Below, one piece after another: positions 27,841-37,540 of a DNA stretch of 64,000 nt (positions are counted from its first letter, which is position 1; each line of letters opens with the position of its first letter). The DNA is taken from NCBI GenBank assembly GCA_902810755.1, contig CADDYT010000004.1:1-64000 (forward strand). Direction: 5' to 3'. The position numbers and the translations under genes are program-made. Source of the DNA: Chloroflexota bacterium (GTDB taxonomy: Bacteria; Chloroflexota; Ktedonobacteria; Ktedonobacterales; Ktedonobacteraceae). The notes under the pieces were generated by a model. The model worked only from the letters and a program-made list of their open reading frames with translations, made no database searches and was not told the DNA's origin.

Positions 27841-28467
27841 ATGGACATCACACCAGCAGAGGGGCAAGCTGTGCCTGCTCACCGCGCCTCATCCGGCCAC
27901 CTGGACGCCTACAGGCACTGGCTTGAGGGCATGCATCTCAAATTCCCCGCCTTCAAACACGACCACCCCCCGGTCGTCGATGTGAACCAGGTCGCCGACG
28001 AACGGCTGACCATCGGGCAGAGGATTGCCGATAAAGTCGCTGCCACTGTTGGTAGCTGGCCTTTCATCATCACACAGAGCATCATTCTGGCTGCATGGTT
28101 GGTTTTGAACAGTATAGCAATTATAAGACACTGGGATCCCTATCCTTTTATACTCCTCAACTTAATGCTGAGCTTCCAGGCGGCATACGCTGCACCATTT
28201 GTGATGATGTCACAAAACCGGCAAGCCGAGAAAGACAGGCTTACCGCGCAGAACGACTACATCACCGACTGCAAAGGCGAAGAAGAGGTTCGTCACATCA
28301 TGGACCACCTCGATCATCAGGATGCTTTGATTCTTCAGATTGTGAAGCGGCTTGAAGAGCAGCATATGGAGATGAAGGAGCAGATTGCTCGACTGGACCC
28401 TGAGCTGGTGAAAAGAATTGCGCTGGATGCTCAGCAGGTAGTTAAGGAGCAGGCAGAGCAAAATTAA
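27841..28467 (+). CDS. DUF1003 membrane protein
   Basis: This 208-residue protein has the DUF1003 pattern: two membrane helices (about residues 75-120), with PYPFILLNLMLSFQAAYAAP and then FVMMSQNRQAEKDR. The C-terminal tail is a charged coiled coil. The function of the family is unknown. AAAGGAG precedes the ATG. It ends tail to tail with the metal exporter; the two stop codons share a TTAA. Confidence 0.85.
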   Translation: MDITPAEGQAVPAHRASSGHLDAYRHWLEGMHLKFPAFKHDHPPVVDVNQVADERLTIGQRIADKVAATVGSWPFIITQSIILAAWLVLNSIAIIRHWDPYPFILLNLMLSFQAAYAAPFVMMSQNRQAEKDRLTAQNDYITDCKGEEEVRHIMDHLDHQDALILQIVKRLEEQHMEMKEQIARLDPELVKRIALDAQQVVKEQAEQN

Positions 28468-29624
28468 CCTGTTCCCTTTCCCTGCGTTCCTTCTTTCTCA
28501 TAGCGCGGCACTGCCGGGCGCTGGCCTTCGTTGTGATGCGCCGTTTCCGTATGGTACTCGCCGTTGGGGCTGTAGGGGTCGGTGTGGATGATGGCTTCGG
28601 AGAGGCCCTTGATGTTGTGGAAGAGGTGGTGACGCACCTCTTCGGCGATGGTGTGCGCCTGCGCCAGCGTGATTTCGGGGTTGACCTCGATATTGAGTGA
28701 GGTGTGCAGCGTGTGGCCGACCCAGCGGGCGCGCACATCGGTAACGGCCAGCACCCCCGGCACCCGACCGGCAGCGCGCAGGATCGAGGAGACGATATTG
28801 GGGTCGACGGCATCGAGGATGCGCTGCAGGACGCTGCGCGAGGTGGAGTAGACGACGGTGACGATTACGACGGTGATGACGAGGCCCGCGATGGGGTCGG
28901 CGATGGGAAGGCCCAGCGCCACCCCGATCAGGCCGATGAAGGCCGCCAGCGAGGTGAGGCCGTCGATGCGCGAGTGCTGTCCGTCGGCGATGAGCGGCAC
29001 GCTGTTGATGCGCCTGCCCACCGAAATCTTATATTGCGCCAGCAGTTCGTTGCCCGCTACGCCGACCAGCGCCGCCGCCATGCTCAGGTAAATCTGCGTC
29101 GGCACATTGCCGCTGGTCAACTTCTGAATCGATTCGACCGCGCCCGCCACCGCGCTGGCGATGATGACCAGTACAATGAAGATGCCCGCCAGATCCTCGG
29201 CACGGTAGTAGCCATAGGTATACCGCTGGTTGGCCGCTCGTCTGGAAAGCGCAAAGGCGATCCAGAGCGCAACCGTTGTGAATACGTCTCCCAGATTGTG
29301 CAGAGCGTCCGCGAACAGGCCCGCGCTGCCCCCATAGGCCGCGATACCGAACTGGATCAGCGAGACCAGCAGCATCCCCGCCGTCGAAATCTGCACCGCG
29401 CGCAACCCCATCTCATTGCCATACAGTTCCGCGTTCACCGACCCATGCTCATGCCCGTGTCCGTGACCATGTCCATGTTCGTGTTCATGGTCGTCATGGT
29501 CATGATCGTGGCTATGCTCGCTATGTTCGTGGTCATGGTCAGAGGGGTGATCGTGCGTAAGTATATCTTCATGCTCGTGATGATGCCCGTCTGTTCTCTG
29601 TGCGTCGCCCTGATCGTCCTGCAT
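28464..29624 (-). CDS. Cation diffusion facilitator metal exporter
   Basis: This 386-residue protein starts at ATG 29624 after AAGGAG. Residues 1-60 are a His/Asp-rich tail (HSHDHDHDDHEHEHGHGHGH) likely to bind zinc. Six membrane helices follow, with the metal sites DALHNLGD in helix 2 and DGQHSRIDG in helix 5 (HxxxD type), typical of Zn2+/H+ antiporters. A C-terminal cytoplasmic domain of about 90 residues closes it. It exports zinc or a similar ion from the cytoplasm. No metal-responsive regulator is adjacent. Confidence 0.9.
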   Translation of the reverse strand: MQDDQGDAQRTDGHHHEHEDILTHDHPSDHDHEHSEHSHDHDHDDHEHEHGHGHGHGHEHGSVNAELYGNEMGLRAVQISTAGMLLVSLIQFGIAAYGGSAGLFADALHNLGDVFTTVALWIAFALSRRAANQRYTYGYYRAEDLAGIFIVLVIIASAVAGAVESIQKLTSGNVPTQIYLSMAAALVGVAGNELLAQYKISVGRRINSVPLIADGQHSRIDGLTSLAAFIGLIGVALGLPIADPIAGLVITVVIVTVVYSTSRSVLQRILDAVDPNIVSSILRAAGRVPGVLAVTDVRARWVGHTLHTSLNIEVNPEITLAQAHTIAEEVRHHLFHNIKGLSEAIIHTDPYSPNGEYHTETAHHNEGQRPAVPRYEKEGTQGKGTG

Positions 29625-29697
29625 GGCCCCACTCCTTAAGCGAAGAAGAAAAATTGCTCTCATCTAGATTATACACGGAACGTCGGGCAGGCACAAA

Positions 29698-29735
29698 GGC
29701 AGGGCATGCTGAGCGACCATGCGGCATGCCCTGCC
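29698..29735 (-). terminator. Hairpin downstream of the DUF5666 lipoprotein gene
   Basis: GGCAGGGCATGC (29698-29709) and GCATGCCCTGCC (29724-29735) form a 12-bp stem. It lies 27 bases after the minus-strand stop at 29762. Confidence 0.55.
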
Positions 29736-29761
29736 CGGGAACATTTTCCATGCCATACAGG

Positions 29762-30640
29762 TTAGCTGTTCGGGTTGCTGACGGAGAGGATGGTGCCGGT
29801 GCTGCCCTGGAATTGCACTTTGACCGTGACTGCCTGGTTGCTGGCAATCGAGCGGGCATTGTTGTTGAAGTCGCTCAGGTCGGTGCTGCCGGTGATGGGG
29901 AAATTGAAGCTCTGGTTGCCGACGGTGAAGTGGAGGACGTTGTCAGGGCCGACGACGCTGGTGGTGATGCCCTGATATTCCACGACGCCCTGGTCTTGCA
30001 GATCGCCGCTGTCGGCAATGCTCAGCTTTGTGGCGGTGAAGTTGCCGTTGCTGGCGGCGGTGGCCTCAACTTTAATCATCTGGCCGACTGTTGGTAGCCC
30101 ACCGTTGAAGTCTGAGGTGTCGGTCTGCCCGTTGACAATGGCCATAGTCAGCGATTGGCCGTTGGGCATGGCGACGGTGATAGAACTGCTACTGACCTGC
30201 AGTACTTTGCCCGTGAATTTGATGCTGCCCGGCTCGTTAGCGGTTGGCGTTTCGCCGGTATCGGGCGTCTCCGTCTGTACGCCTGGAGTAGCGTCTGTAC
30301 TGGTTTCGACGGTGATGGAGTTGTTGCCGACGGAGATGGTGTAGCTGCCGTCGCTGTTCTGCGTGGCTGAAATCTTGTAGGTTTTGCCCACCTGTCCCTG
30401 CAACTGAGCGACCTGGCTGGCACTCAGGCCGCTAATCGTGTAGCTCTGCCCGTTGACATCCAACGTAACCGTGCCATGTTGCGCGTCGACCGAGGTGATT
30501 TTGCCGGTAATGGTGACGGTATTGCCTGTGCTATTGCCGGTTCCGGTAAAACCTGAACACGCGCTTATTAACAGCACCATCAGCAGAGCTGCGAAACCGA
30601 TAGCCAGTGCGCGAAAGCGATAAATCAATGTGTTTTTCAT
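29762..30640 (-). CDS. DUF5666-type lipoprotein
   Basis: This 292-residue protein has a lipoprotein signal (hydrophobic LLMVLLISAC, Cys at about 28). Three beta-rich units follow, each opening with a phrase such as ITGKITSVDAQHGTVTLDVN or FTGKVLQVSSSSITVAMPNG. These match the DUF5666 (OB-like) repeat. The middle contains a Thr/Pro-rich linker. It would sit on the outside of the cytoplasmic membrane; function unknown. GGGAGAAAAAG precedes the ATG. Confidence 0.75.
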   Translation of the reverse strand: MKNTLIYRFRALAIGFAALLMVLLISACSGFTGTGNSTGNTVTITGKITSVDAQHGTVTLDVNGQSYTISGLSASQVAQLQGQVGKTYKISATQNSDGSYTISVGNNSITVETSTDATPGVQTETPDTGETPTANEPGSIKFTGKVLQVSSSSITVAMPNGQSLTMAIVNGQTDTSDFNGGLPTVGQMIKVEATAASNGNFTATKLSIADSGDLQDQGVVEYQGITTSVVGPDNVLHFTVGNQSFNFPITGSTDLSDFNNNARSIASNQAVTVKVQFQGSTGTILSVSNPNS

Positions 30641-30885
30641 CTTTTTCTCCCGGAATAATCCTTTTTTGCCTTTATTAAAGATTGTCTATTCATCTCTGTT
30701 CGTTTCGCTTTACGTATTTTTACTGTTCAATATCTGGCATAAGTATGTTCTTTCTCCAGCGCATTTGCTATGCTGTATGGCACAGTTAGAATGTGAAATA
30801 GTCCACTGGCGAGACAGAGAATGCTGCCAGGGCATAAAATGTATGCCAGTGGAGTGATTGCTGGCTCGCGAGGGAGAGGAAATAT

Positions 30886-31824
30886 ATGCTGGCGCTGCTG
30901 AATATAGTGTTATTTGTGATCGGGGTGTTACTGGCGGTGTGGGCGACGGAGCGACTGCTGGAGGGACTGGTTGGCCTTTCGCTGGCCCTGCGCTTTTCCG
31001 CCTTTGCCGTTGGCGCGGTGCTTTCGGGCTTCGAGGCTGAAAATGTGGCGGTCGGCCTGGCGGCTGGCGGCACAGGCGCGGCCTCTGTCGCGCTGGGAAC
31101 GGTATTCGGTGGGGCGATCTTCCTTGTCTGTGTCGCGCTGGGGCTGAGTTCGCTGTTCTTTCCCCTGAAGGTCAGCCTGCCGCGGGGTATCCTGCTGCTT
31201 TTCGCCGTTTGCCCCTTGCTGCCGGGGCTGGCGCTGTTCGGGCCGGAGATGTCGCGCTGGTCGGGGGCCGTTTTGCTGCTGGCCTTCCTCGCCGCGATGG
31301 CCTACCTGATCCACGTCTCACGCAGGCAGAACTTTATTGATGCCGATGAGGTAGAGGAGGCGCAGGAGAAGCAGCGCCCGCTCTGGCTCGCGTTACTCCT
31401 TACGCTGATAGGCATCATTGTAATCAGCGTGGGCGGCGAGATGGTCGCGCGCGGCGCGGAGGGCATTATTGCTTCATTTGGAGTGCCTGCGCTGTTTATG
31501 GGGATGATCGTTGCTCCGGCTGCCATCGAGCTGGAGGAGGTGATCCGGCAGGCGGTGCCAACCAGAAAAGGGCGGCCCGATGTCAGCGCCGGAAACCTTG
31601 TCGGGACGCTGCTCTACTTTCTGCTCTTCAATCTGGGCCTGATTGCGCTGCTGACGCCGCTCAGGATTGCGCCTCTGGTGCGCGAGCTAGACTGGCCGTT
31701 TCTCATGCTCGTCACCTGGCTGGCAACGGCTTTCCTGTGGCGCGGTCGCGTTGGCCGTGTTGCCGGGGCCTCGCTGCTCGCTGCCTACGCGGCTTATATT
31801 GTGCTACACTTCGTCTTGCATTGA
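30886..31824 (+). CDS. Sodium/calcium-exchanger-like membrane protein (CaCA superfamily)
   Basis: This 312-residue protein has about ten hydrophobic helices in two related halves. Repeat one has GFEAENVAVGLAAGGTGAAS, then ALGTVFGGAIF; repeat two has APAAIELEEVIRQA and GNLVGTLLYFLLFN. These correspond to the acidic alpha-repeats that bind cations in Na+/Ca2+ exchangers. A charged cytoplasmic loop (DADEVEEAQEKQR) separates them. The ion is not certain. Its last 21 bases overlap the end of the convergent coiled-coil gene. Confidence 0.8.
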   Translation: MLALLNIVLFVIGVLLAVWATERLLEGLVGLSLALRFSAFAVGAVLSGFEAENVAVGLAAGGTGAASVALGTVFGGAIFLVCVALGLSSLFFPLKVSLPRGILLLFAVCPLLPGLALFGPEMSRWSGAVLLLAFLAAMAYLIHVSRRQNFIDADEVEEAQEKQRPLWLALLLTLIGIIVISVGGEMVARGAEGIIASFGVPALFMGMIVAPAAIELEEVIRQAVPTRKGRPDVSAGNLVGTLLYFLLFNLGLIALLTPLRIAPLVRELDWPFLMLVTWLATAFLWRGRVGRVAGASLLAAYAAYIVLHFVLH

Positions 31825-32520
31825 TGACTGGAGCATGGGGCCGCCCCTGGTGTCATTCGCCAGCGAGGCGCGACGGGGAACGGGGCGGTTGCGCGGCGCG
31901 GGCGATTCGTCCTCATCTTCTTCCCCATCGGCGGCTCCGCCGTTGTTATACGGGGCTGCCATATTGTCCGCGTCTTCGCCGTGATCTCCATCTTCCCCAT
32001 GAACTGCCTCGTCGTCCTCGCTGTGTTGCGAGGCGAGGCTTTCCAGACCTTTCTCGATGCTGAGAATCCAGCGTTCGATCTCGGTCTCGAAGTCCATGAG
32101 ATGATCGCGCAGGCCGCGCAGCGTCTCGGCGACGTAGGCGTCGGCTTCATCTTTGAGCTGCTCGCTTTCGGCCCCGGCGCGGCGCGCGATCTGTTGCGCC
32201 TGTTCCTCGGAGCGGCGCAGGATTTCCCTGGCGCGTTCCTCCGCCGCGCGCAGCAGGTGTTCGCGGCTGACTGCTTTATCTGCCTCCTCGCGTGCCTTTG
32301 CCAGCAGGGTAGAGGCATCGGCCTGCGCCTGCGCCAGGATGCGCTCCTTATCCTGAATGATGCGTCGCGCCTGTTTGATTTCATCGGGGATGGAGGTTCT
32401 CATCTGTTCAACAATGGCGAGAATATCCCCTTCCTTGATAATAATTTGATTCAGCAGGGGCATCCTGCGACTGCTGGCGATCAGGTTTTCCAGACGATCC
32501 ACGAGATAGAGAATATCCAT
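31804..32520 (-). CDS. Coiled-coil protein of DivIVA/F0F1-b-like type
   Basis: This 238-residue protein starts at ATG 32520 after GGAGG. The first 40 residues (MDILYLVDRLENLI) are followed by about 130 residues of highly charged alpha-helix rich in Ala, Glu and Arg (KAREEADKAVSREHLLRAAE), similar to DivIVA or the b-subunit stalk. An acidic low-complexity tail follows. It lies 33 bases after coaD and is probably co-transcribed with it. A coaD neighbour of this form recurs in other Chloroflexota as I recall them. Its cellular role is unknown. Confidence 0.7.
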   Translation of the reverse strand: MDILYLVDRLENLIASSRRMPLLNQIIIKEGDILAIVEQMRTSIPDEIKQARRIIQDKERILAQAQADASTLLAKAREEADKAVSREHLLRAAEERAREILRRSEEQAQQIARRAGAESEQLKDEADAYVAETLRGLRDHLMDFETEIERWILSIEKGLESLASQHSEDDEAVHGEDGDHGEDADNMAAPYNNGGAADGEEDEDESPAPRNRPVPRRASLANDTRGGPMLQSSMQDEV

Positions 32521-32553
32521 GCTGTTCCTCCGTCCCCAGCCAGACAAGACAGA

Positions 32554-33063
32554 TTACTCGCTTCTCAATTTCCGGTCCAGTTCTCGCGCTACCGCCGGGG
32601 GCAGCATATCGGTGATGTTGCCTCCCAGGCGGGCGACTTCTTTGAGACGTGACGAGCTGACGAAGAGGTTTTCCAGATTTGTCAGCAGGCAGACGGTCTC
32701 GATCTCTGGCGCGAGCTTGCGGTTCATCAGGCCCTGAGAGAATTCGGCCTCGAAATCGTTGGGGGAACGCAGGCCCTTGATGATGGCCTGACCGCCCACC
32801 GAGCGCACGTAGTCGACCAGCAAGGTACTGAATTTATCCACGCGCACATTGGTCATCTCTTCCTCGGCCAGCACCTTCTGCCACAGAGCCACGCGCTCAT
32901 CAACGGTGAAGAGCAGGTTTTTTTCGGGGAAGGCGTAGACGGCGATGACCAGTGTCTCGAAAAGATGCGCTGCCCGCCGTGCAATATCAAGATGACCGTT
33001 GGTTAAAGGATCGAAACTCCCGGGATAGACGGCGATGCGTCCGTGATTCTCCTTATTACTCAC
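32554..33063 (-). CDS. coaD: Phosphopantetheine adenylyltransferase
   Basis: This 169-residue enzyme joins ATP and 4'-phosphopantetheine to form dephospho-CoA, the fourth step of CoA synthesis. It shows the nucleotidyltransferase signature YPGSFDPLTNGHLDI, with the TNGH variant of the HxGH site, and also IKGLRSPNDFEAEF and FVSSSRLKEVA. The length matches the family. The start is a GTG at 33063 with a poor ribosome site. Confidence 0.95.
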   Translation of the reverse strand: MSNKENHGRIAVYPGSFDPLTNGHLDIARRAAHLFETLVIAVYAFPEKNLLFTVDERVALWQKVLAEEEMTNVRVDKFSTLLVDYVRSVGGQAIIKGLRSPNDFEAEFSQGLMNRKLAPEIETVCLLTNLENLFVSSSRLKEVARLGGNITDMLPPAVARELDRKLRSE

Positions 33064-33345
33064 GCACAGGCCCTTTCACTACGCTGAAACAATCAGAAAG
33101 AAAGCAGGGTAGGAGAGAAAATCGGGTCTTTCAGTATGCGGCAAATATGCTCGCGCGCCGCCGTCTGAAAGCGCAAGCCTCCCTGTCTTCCCATTAAATC
33201 ATATCGAACAGCATTCGGCAATAGGTTGTTTGTCTGGCCGGTTGATCGGGAACTTCGGCACCTTTTTCCATAGACATAAGAGCCTCGAGAGATTACAATG
33301 GTAACAGAAGAGATTCGATCAAGAAAAGAAAAAAGGAGTTTTGCC

Positions 33346-34212
33346 ATGTCGGCTGACAATCCTCAACCGTCATCGGGCTATCAGGTGGATGCCGAAAATG
33401 TGGCGGAAATGGCGCGCTTGATGAAACAGGCGCATATGCTCACCCGATATCTTGGGCTTTTCCCTGACGAACTTCATCTTGCCCATATGCCTGCTATCCT
33501 CGATATCGGGTGTGGTCCAGGAGAATGGGTCGGAGAAATTGCCCGGCGCTTCCCAGGGCATCAGGTGACCGGTATCGATATCAGCGAACGCATGATTGCC
33601 TACGCGCGGTACGCAGCGCAGGAGCAAGGAGTTGCCAACGCTCGCTTTCTGATGATGGATGCGCGCCAGCCTCTCTCATTTCCTGACGCTTCCTTCGACT
33701 TCATTCACGCCCGTTTCATCACCGGTTTTCTGTCTACTACTACCTGGCCCCTGCTGCTGAAAGAATGCTTCCGCCTGCTCTCTCCGCGAGGAGCGATCAG
33801 TATTACTGAATTTGAAGACCTGGGTATCACGACCAGTCGCTCATTGACGCAGTATAACCGTCTTCTGGTACAGGCGGCCCGGCAAGCAGGGCAATGTTTC
33901 GCTCCGGCGGGCGATCACTACGGTATTACTGCCGCGCTTCCCCGATTATTGCAGGAAGCCGGTTTTCAGGAAGTCAACCAGCAGGCGCATGTCATTAATT
34001 ACTCGGCAGGTATGCCTGCCCACAGTGCGATGTATGAGAATTTCAGAACCTTTTTGAAGCTGGTTCAGCCATTTCTCGTCCGTCAGGCCGTCACGACGCA
34101 GGAGGAGATTGATGTACTCTACGCCCAGATGCTGGAGGAGATGGGAGCCAGCGACTTCAATGCCGCCGGTTTCTTCCAGACGGTCTGGGCGTACAGGTCA
34201 GAGGGAGGCTGA
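33346..34212 (+). CDS. SAM-dependent methyltransferase
   Basis: This 288-residue class I methyltransferase shows motif I ILDIGCGPGEWVGEIA (SAM-binding Gly loop), motif II VTGIDISERMIAYA and a later FDFIHARF. The substrate is unknown; small-molecule or quinone-like acceptors are common for this class. ATG 33346 follows AAAAGGAG. It stands alone, and its stop codon forms part of a terminator hairpin shared with the convergent protease gene. Confidence 0.8.
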   Translation: MSADNPQPSSGYQVDAENVAEMARLMKQAHMLTRYLGLFPDELHLAHMPAILDIGCGPGEWVGEIARRFPGHQVTGIDISERMIAYARYAAQEQGVANARFLMMDARQPLSFPDASFDFIHARFITGFLSTTTWPLLLKECFRLLSPRGAISITEFEDLGITTSRSLTQYNRLLVQAARQAGQCFAPAGDHYGITAALPRLLQEAGFQEVNQQAHVINYSAGMPAHSAMYENFRTFLKLVQPFLVRQAVTTQEEIDVLYAQMLEEMGASDFNAAGFFQTVWAYRSEGG

Positions 34213-34240
34213 AAGGCTACATGGAGGTGTAGCCTTTCAG
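34209..34240. terminator. Bidirectional terminator hairpin
   Basis: CTGAAAGGCTAC (34209-34220) and GTAGCCTTTCAG (34229-34240) form a perfect 12-bp stem with an 8-base loop. It lies between the ends of two convergent genes, and the methyltransferase stop is inside its left arm. Confidence 0.7.
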
Positions 34241-34254
34241 CGGGGTAGGGGAGA

Positions 34255-35211
34255 TCAGGCGGGGGTGTTAGCGAGGATCTGGCTGACAACGCTGGCGACG
34301 GTGTTGGATGGGATGGCGAAACTGACGCCGCTGGCCGGGGTATTAAACTCCGGGTCAATTGCGCCGAGCGTGGGGATGCCAATAAGATTGCCTTGCAGGT
34401 CGATGAGGGCGCCGCCGCTGTTGCCAGGGTTGAGGGCAGCGTCGGTCTGGATGGCGTTGGTGAGCGTTGCCTCTCCCTGCCCTTCAGAGACGGTGCGTCC
34501 TGTTGCGCTGATAATGCCCTGGGTGACGGTCTGGGTGATGCCCAGCGGGTTGCCGATGGCCAGCACGTCCTCTCCTACCTGCACCTGGGAAGAGTTGCCG
34601 AGCTTGATGGCTGTGAGCTGCTTCGTCGTGTTGATCTTCAGCACTGCGAGATCATTGGCGGCTGATGTGCCAACCAGTTGCGCAGGCAGGCGCGTGCCGT
34701 CGGAGAGAACCACTTCGATGCTCTGCGCGCCGGAGACCACGTGGTTGTTGGTGACAATGTAGCCCCGCGCGTCAATGATGACACCGGAACCGATGGCGTT
34801 GCCGCTTTGCGTGGTCACTTTGACCTCTACCACACCCGCTTTGTCTTTCGCAATGGCGGCCTCCTGCGCGGTCTGCGCCGCAGCAGTCGTCTGCGTCGTT
34901 GAGGTGGCTGCGCTGCTCGCGCTGCCTGCTGTGGCCGTTGTTCTGCTGAATTGCCAGCCTGCGAAGAGTCCGGTGCCGAAGATGAGGAGCAGCACCAGCG
35001 CCAATGCTCCTATGGCCCAGGCGCGAAAGCCTCCCCCGCTTCTACGCCTGGCAGGCGGCTCCAGTGGTGTCGGCGGTACCGGTAGTGTCGGGTCTGTTGA
35101 GGGCTGCGCTGGATAGGAAGATGCAGCCGGTTCATTTATCTGCCAGTTCCACGTGTATTGTTGATCGGGTGTTGCTGTTTTCGCTTCATATGGTGTTTCA
35201 GGAGCTAACAT
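34255..35211 (-). CDS. HtrA-like S1C serine protease without PDZ domain
   Basis: This 318-residue protein has a cytoplasmic Pro-rich head, one membrane helix (about residues 62-88: AWAIGALALVLLLIFGTGLF) and a trypsin-like domain. The catalytic triad is TNNHVV (His), NDLAVLKI (Asp) and GNSGGALIDLQG (Ser). The chain stops right after the protease fold, so the usual PDZ domain that recognises substrates is missing. It faces the outside of the membrane, probably in envelope protein quality control. GGAGG precedes the ATG. The histidine kinase gene lies upstream in the same direction. Confidence 0.9.
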   Translation of the reverse strand: MLAPETPYEAKTATPDQQYTWNWQINEPAASSYPAQPSTDPTLPVPPTPLEPPARRRSGGGFRAWAIGALALVLLLIFGTGLFAGWQFSRTTATAGSASSAATSTTQTTAAAQTAQEAAIAKDKAGVVEVKVTTQSGNAIGSGVIIDARGYIVTNNHVVSGAQSIEVVLSDGTRLPAQLVGTSAANDLAVLKINTTKQLTAIKLGNSSQVQVGEDVLAIGNPLGITQTVTQGIISATGRTVSEGQGEATLTNAIQTDAALNPGNSGGALIDLQGNLIGIPTLGAIDPEFNTPASGVSFAIPSNTVASVVSQILANTPA

Positions 35212-35319
35212 CGTTTTATGCCTCCATTGCTTGCTCTATTACAAAAATGACATGCGTTACGTCTCTTCGTGTCTGCTCTAAAGATAGCGCGCTGACATCA
35301 AAAATCTTGCATGGTTCTG

Positions 35320-36753
35320 TCAAAGTTCCTGCTGCTTTTTGTAAAGACTTTGCAAAGGGGGGGATGGTTTGTCTGACCTTTCACGAGCCAGCGGCAGGGT
35401 GATGGTGACGGTTGTTCCCTGATCGGGGATGCTGCTCAGAGTGAGGGTGCCGCCATGTGCCTGGGCGATGCCGCGCGCGATGGAAAGGCCGAGGCCGGTG
35501 CCTCCCGCCTCGCGCGAGCGGGCTTTGTCGACGCGGTAGAAGCGTTCGCCCAGATGTGGGAGATGTTCGGCGGCAATGCCAATGCCCGTGTCGCTGATTT
35601 GCAGTAATACGTGTTTCTCTTGCGTCGTGACACGCAGGGTGATGCGACCGCCGGGCCGGTTGTATTTGATGGCGTTGTCGAGCAGGGCCAGGGTGGCCTG
35701 CTCAAGCAGGGTGGGATCGCCGATCACCAGCGCGCGTTCGCCGCCTTCAACCTGAATGTTGATGTTTTGCTGCTCTGCCAGAGCCTGAACGCGCCGGGCC
35801 TGCGCGCGGGCGATGCTGGCAAGGTCTACCACCTCATATTCCTGGTGCGAGGAACGGTTATCCAGCCGGGCGAGGGTGAGCAGGTTAGTGGCAAGCTTGC
35901 CCATGTGATGAGCTTCGGCGACGATATCTTCCAGCAGCAGCGCGTCATCTGCTGGCATGCGTTCACGGCTGCGCAGGAGAACTTCGGCATCGGCGCGCAG
36001 CAGCGTCAGCGGGGTACGCAGTTCGTGGGCGGCATCGGCGATGAAACGCTGCTGGTTGGCCCATGCCAGCCGCGCCGGGGCCAGCGCGCGATTCGCCAGG
36101 AACAGCCCACCTGCGCCCGCACCGAGCAGGGCGAGGCTACCAACGGCCAGTAAGAGATTGAGCAGCAGAGAGAGGGTGTCTTCCTGCTGCTGGATGGATA
36201 TGCCATCCATCACTACCCCGATATAGCCATTTCCATGCGGGTTGGAAACGGCTATGGCATAGCAGTAGATATCCCCGTAGCTGCCGCCCGCGTTGACCAT
36301 ATTGGAAGCTTTGCCGGTCTGGAGCGCCTGCCGGGCCAGCGGATTGTTGAGAAAAGCTGGCGGAAGTGTTTCTGAATTGTCGGTTTCCAGCAGGGTACCA
36401 TTCTGATCAAAGCAGGCGACTATAGGTTCTACCTGACTCACTGCTTGATTAAGCGGCGGGCCGGGCTGCGGGACGAGGCCCTCGGAGGAGCAGGCTTCTG
36501 ATGGTGAGGAGGAAAACTGGCTTGCATCTCTGGCTGCATGCTGCTGGACGCCGGTTTCGATGCCATCCAGCAGGAAATGCTGTACAGAAAAGTAGAGGAT
36601 GAAGCCGGAGAGGACAAGGGCTGCCGCCAGTACGGCGCAGTACCACAGGGTTAAACGAATGCGCAGCCCCTGAAACAGCGATGCTCCCGCCTCTTGCGCG
36701 CGACGGCTTTTGCGCCGATGCAGAGGCCACCGGTCGAGCCTGCTCCTTTTCAT
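35320..36753 (-). CDS. Sensor histidine kinase (OmpR-pair type)
   Basis: This 477-residue protein starts at ATG 36753, eight bases after AAAGGAG and 16 bases after the regulator's stop. Two membrane helices flank an external sensor of about 135 residues. A HAMP-like segment is followed by the phospho-acceptor FIADAAHELRTPLTLLRADA (His), then an ATPase domain with LLDNAIKYN, DTGIGI and GGTGLGLSIARGIA. It autophosphorylates and passes the phosphate to the adjacent regulator. The external domain has a Cys pair (SEACSSEG, VACFDQN), perhaps a disulfide; its signal is unknown. Confidence 0.9.
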   Translation of the reverse strand: MKRSRLDRWPLHRRKSRRAQEAGASLFQGLRIRLTLWYCAVLAAALVLSGFILYFSVQHFLLDGIETGVQQHAARDASQFSSSPSEACSSEGLVPQPGPPLNQAVSQVEPIVACFDQNGTLLETDNSETLPPAFLNNPLARQALQTGKASNMVNAGGSYGDIYCYAIAVSNPHGNGYIGVVMDGISIQQQEDTLSLLLNLLLAVGSLALLGAGAGGLFLANRALAPARLAWANQQRFIADAAHELRTPLTLLRADAEVLLRSRERMPADDALLLEDIVAEAHHMGKLATNLLTLARLDNRSSHQEYEVVDLASIARAQARRVQALAEQQNINIQVEGGERALVIGDPTLLEQATLALLDNAIKYNRPGGRITLRVTTQEKHVLLQISDTGIGIAAEHLPHLGERFYRVDKARSREAGGTGLGLSIARGIAQAHGGTLTLSSIPDQGTTVTITLPLARERSDKPSPPLQSLYKKQQEL

Positions 36754-36769
36754 GACGATAGCTCCTTTG

Positions 36770-37444
36770 CTATGCCTCAATCTTGTAGCCCACGCCGCGC
36801 ACCGTCTTGATCAGTGGGCGCGAGAAACCCTGGTCGATCTTGTCGCGCAGGTAGTGAATGTAGATATCTACGACGTTGGAGAGGGCCTCCATGTCATAAC
36901 GCCAGACGGTGTCGACAATTTGCGTGCGCGTGAGAACCTGACCGGGATGGCGCATCAGATATTCCAGCAGAGCAAACTCTTTGGCCGTTAGCTCGATGAC
37001 GCGCCCATCGCGCCTCGCCTCGTGTCGCACCAGATCAAGCGTGAGGTCGCCGACAACAAGCCGGGGCGTCTCCTCGAAGCGGCGGTCGCGGCGGCGCAGC
37101 AGGGCGTTGACCCGCGCCAGCAACTCCTCCATGGCGAAAGGCTTGGTCAGGTAGTCATCGGCCCCCACATTGAGGCCGGTCACGCGATCCTCGACGGCCC
37201 CACGCGCCGTCAGCATCAACACGGGTGTCATGACCCGTTCCTCGCGCATCTGGCGGCAAATTTCGATGCCATCGACGCCTGGCAACATGACATCGAGAAT
37301 GATCGTGTCATACGTATCGCTGAGGGCGAGATCAAGCCCTTCGTTGCCGTCGTGCGCCAGGTCAACCGTGTGCCGCTCTTCCAGCAGGACGCGGCGCAGT
37401 AAATAGGCCAGCCGCTTCTCGTCCTCTACCACGAGAATATGCAT
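36770..37444 (-). CDS. OmpR/PhoB-family response regulator
   Basis: This 224-residue protein has a receiver domain (residues 1-115) with acidic pocket VVEDEKR, phospho-acceptor LDVMLPGVDG and LTKPFAMEELLARV. A winged-helix DNA-binding domain (about 130-224) follows, with ELTAKEFALLEYLMRHPGQV and VDIYIHYLRDKID. AAGGAG precedes the ATG. It is the first gene of a pair with the histidine kinase downstream, whose ribosome site follows its stop. Targets are unknown. Confidence 0.95.
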   Translation of the reverse strand: MHILVVEDEKRLAYLLRRVLLEERHTVDLAHDGNEGLDLALSDTYDTIILDVMLPGVDGIEICRQMREERVMTPVLMLTARGAVEDRVTGLNVGADDYLTKPFAMEELLARVNALLRRRDRRFEETPRLVVGDLTLDLVRHEARRDGRVIELTAKEFALLEYLMRHPGQVLTRTQIVDTVWRYDMEALSNVVDIYIHYLRDKIDQGFSRPLIKTVRGVGYKIEA

Positions 37445-37540
37445 TCGTCCACTCCTTTTCGCTTATTTCGTTGTCCCTTATCTGTCCATGACTCGCCTGC
37501 TTTCATTGTATGCTACAAACATTGGAAAGAGATTGGAAAT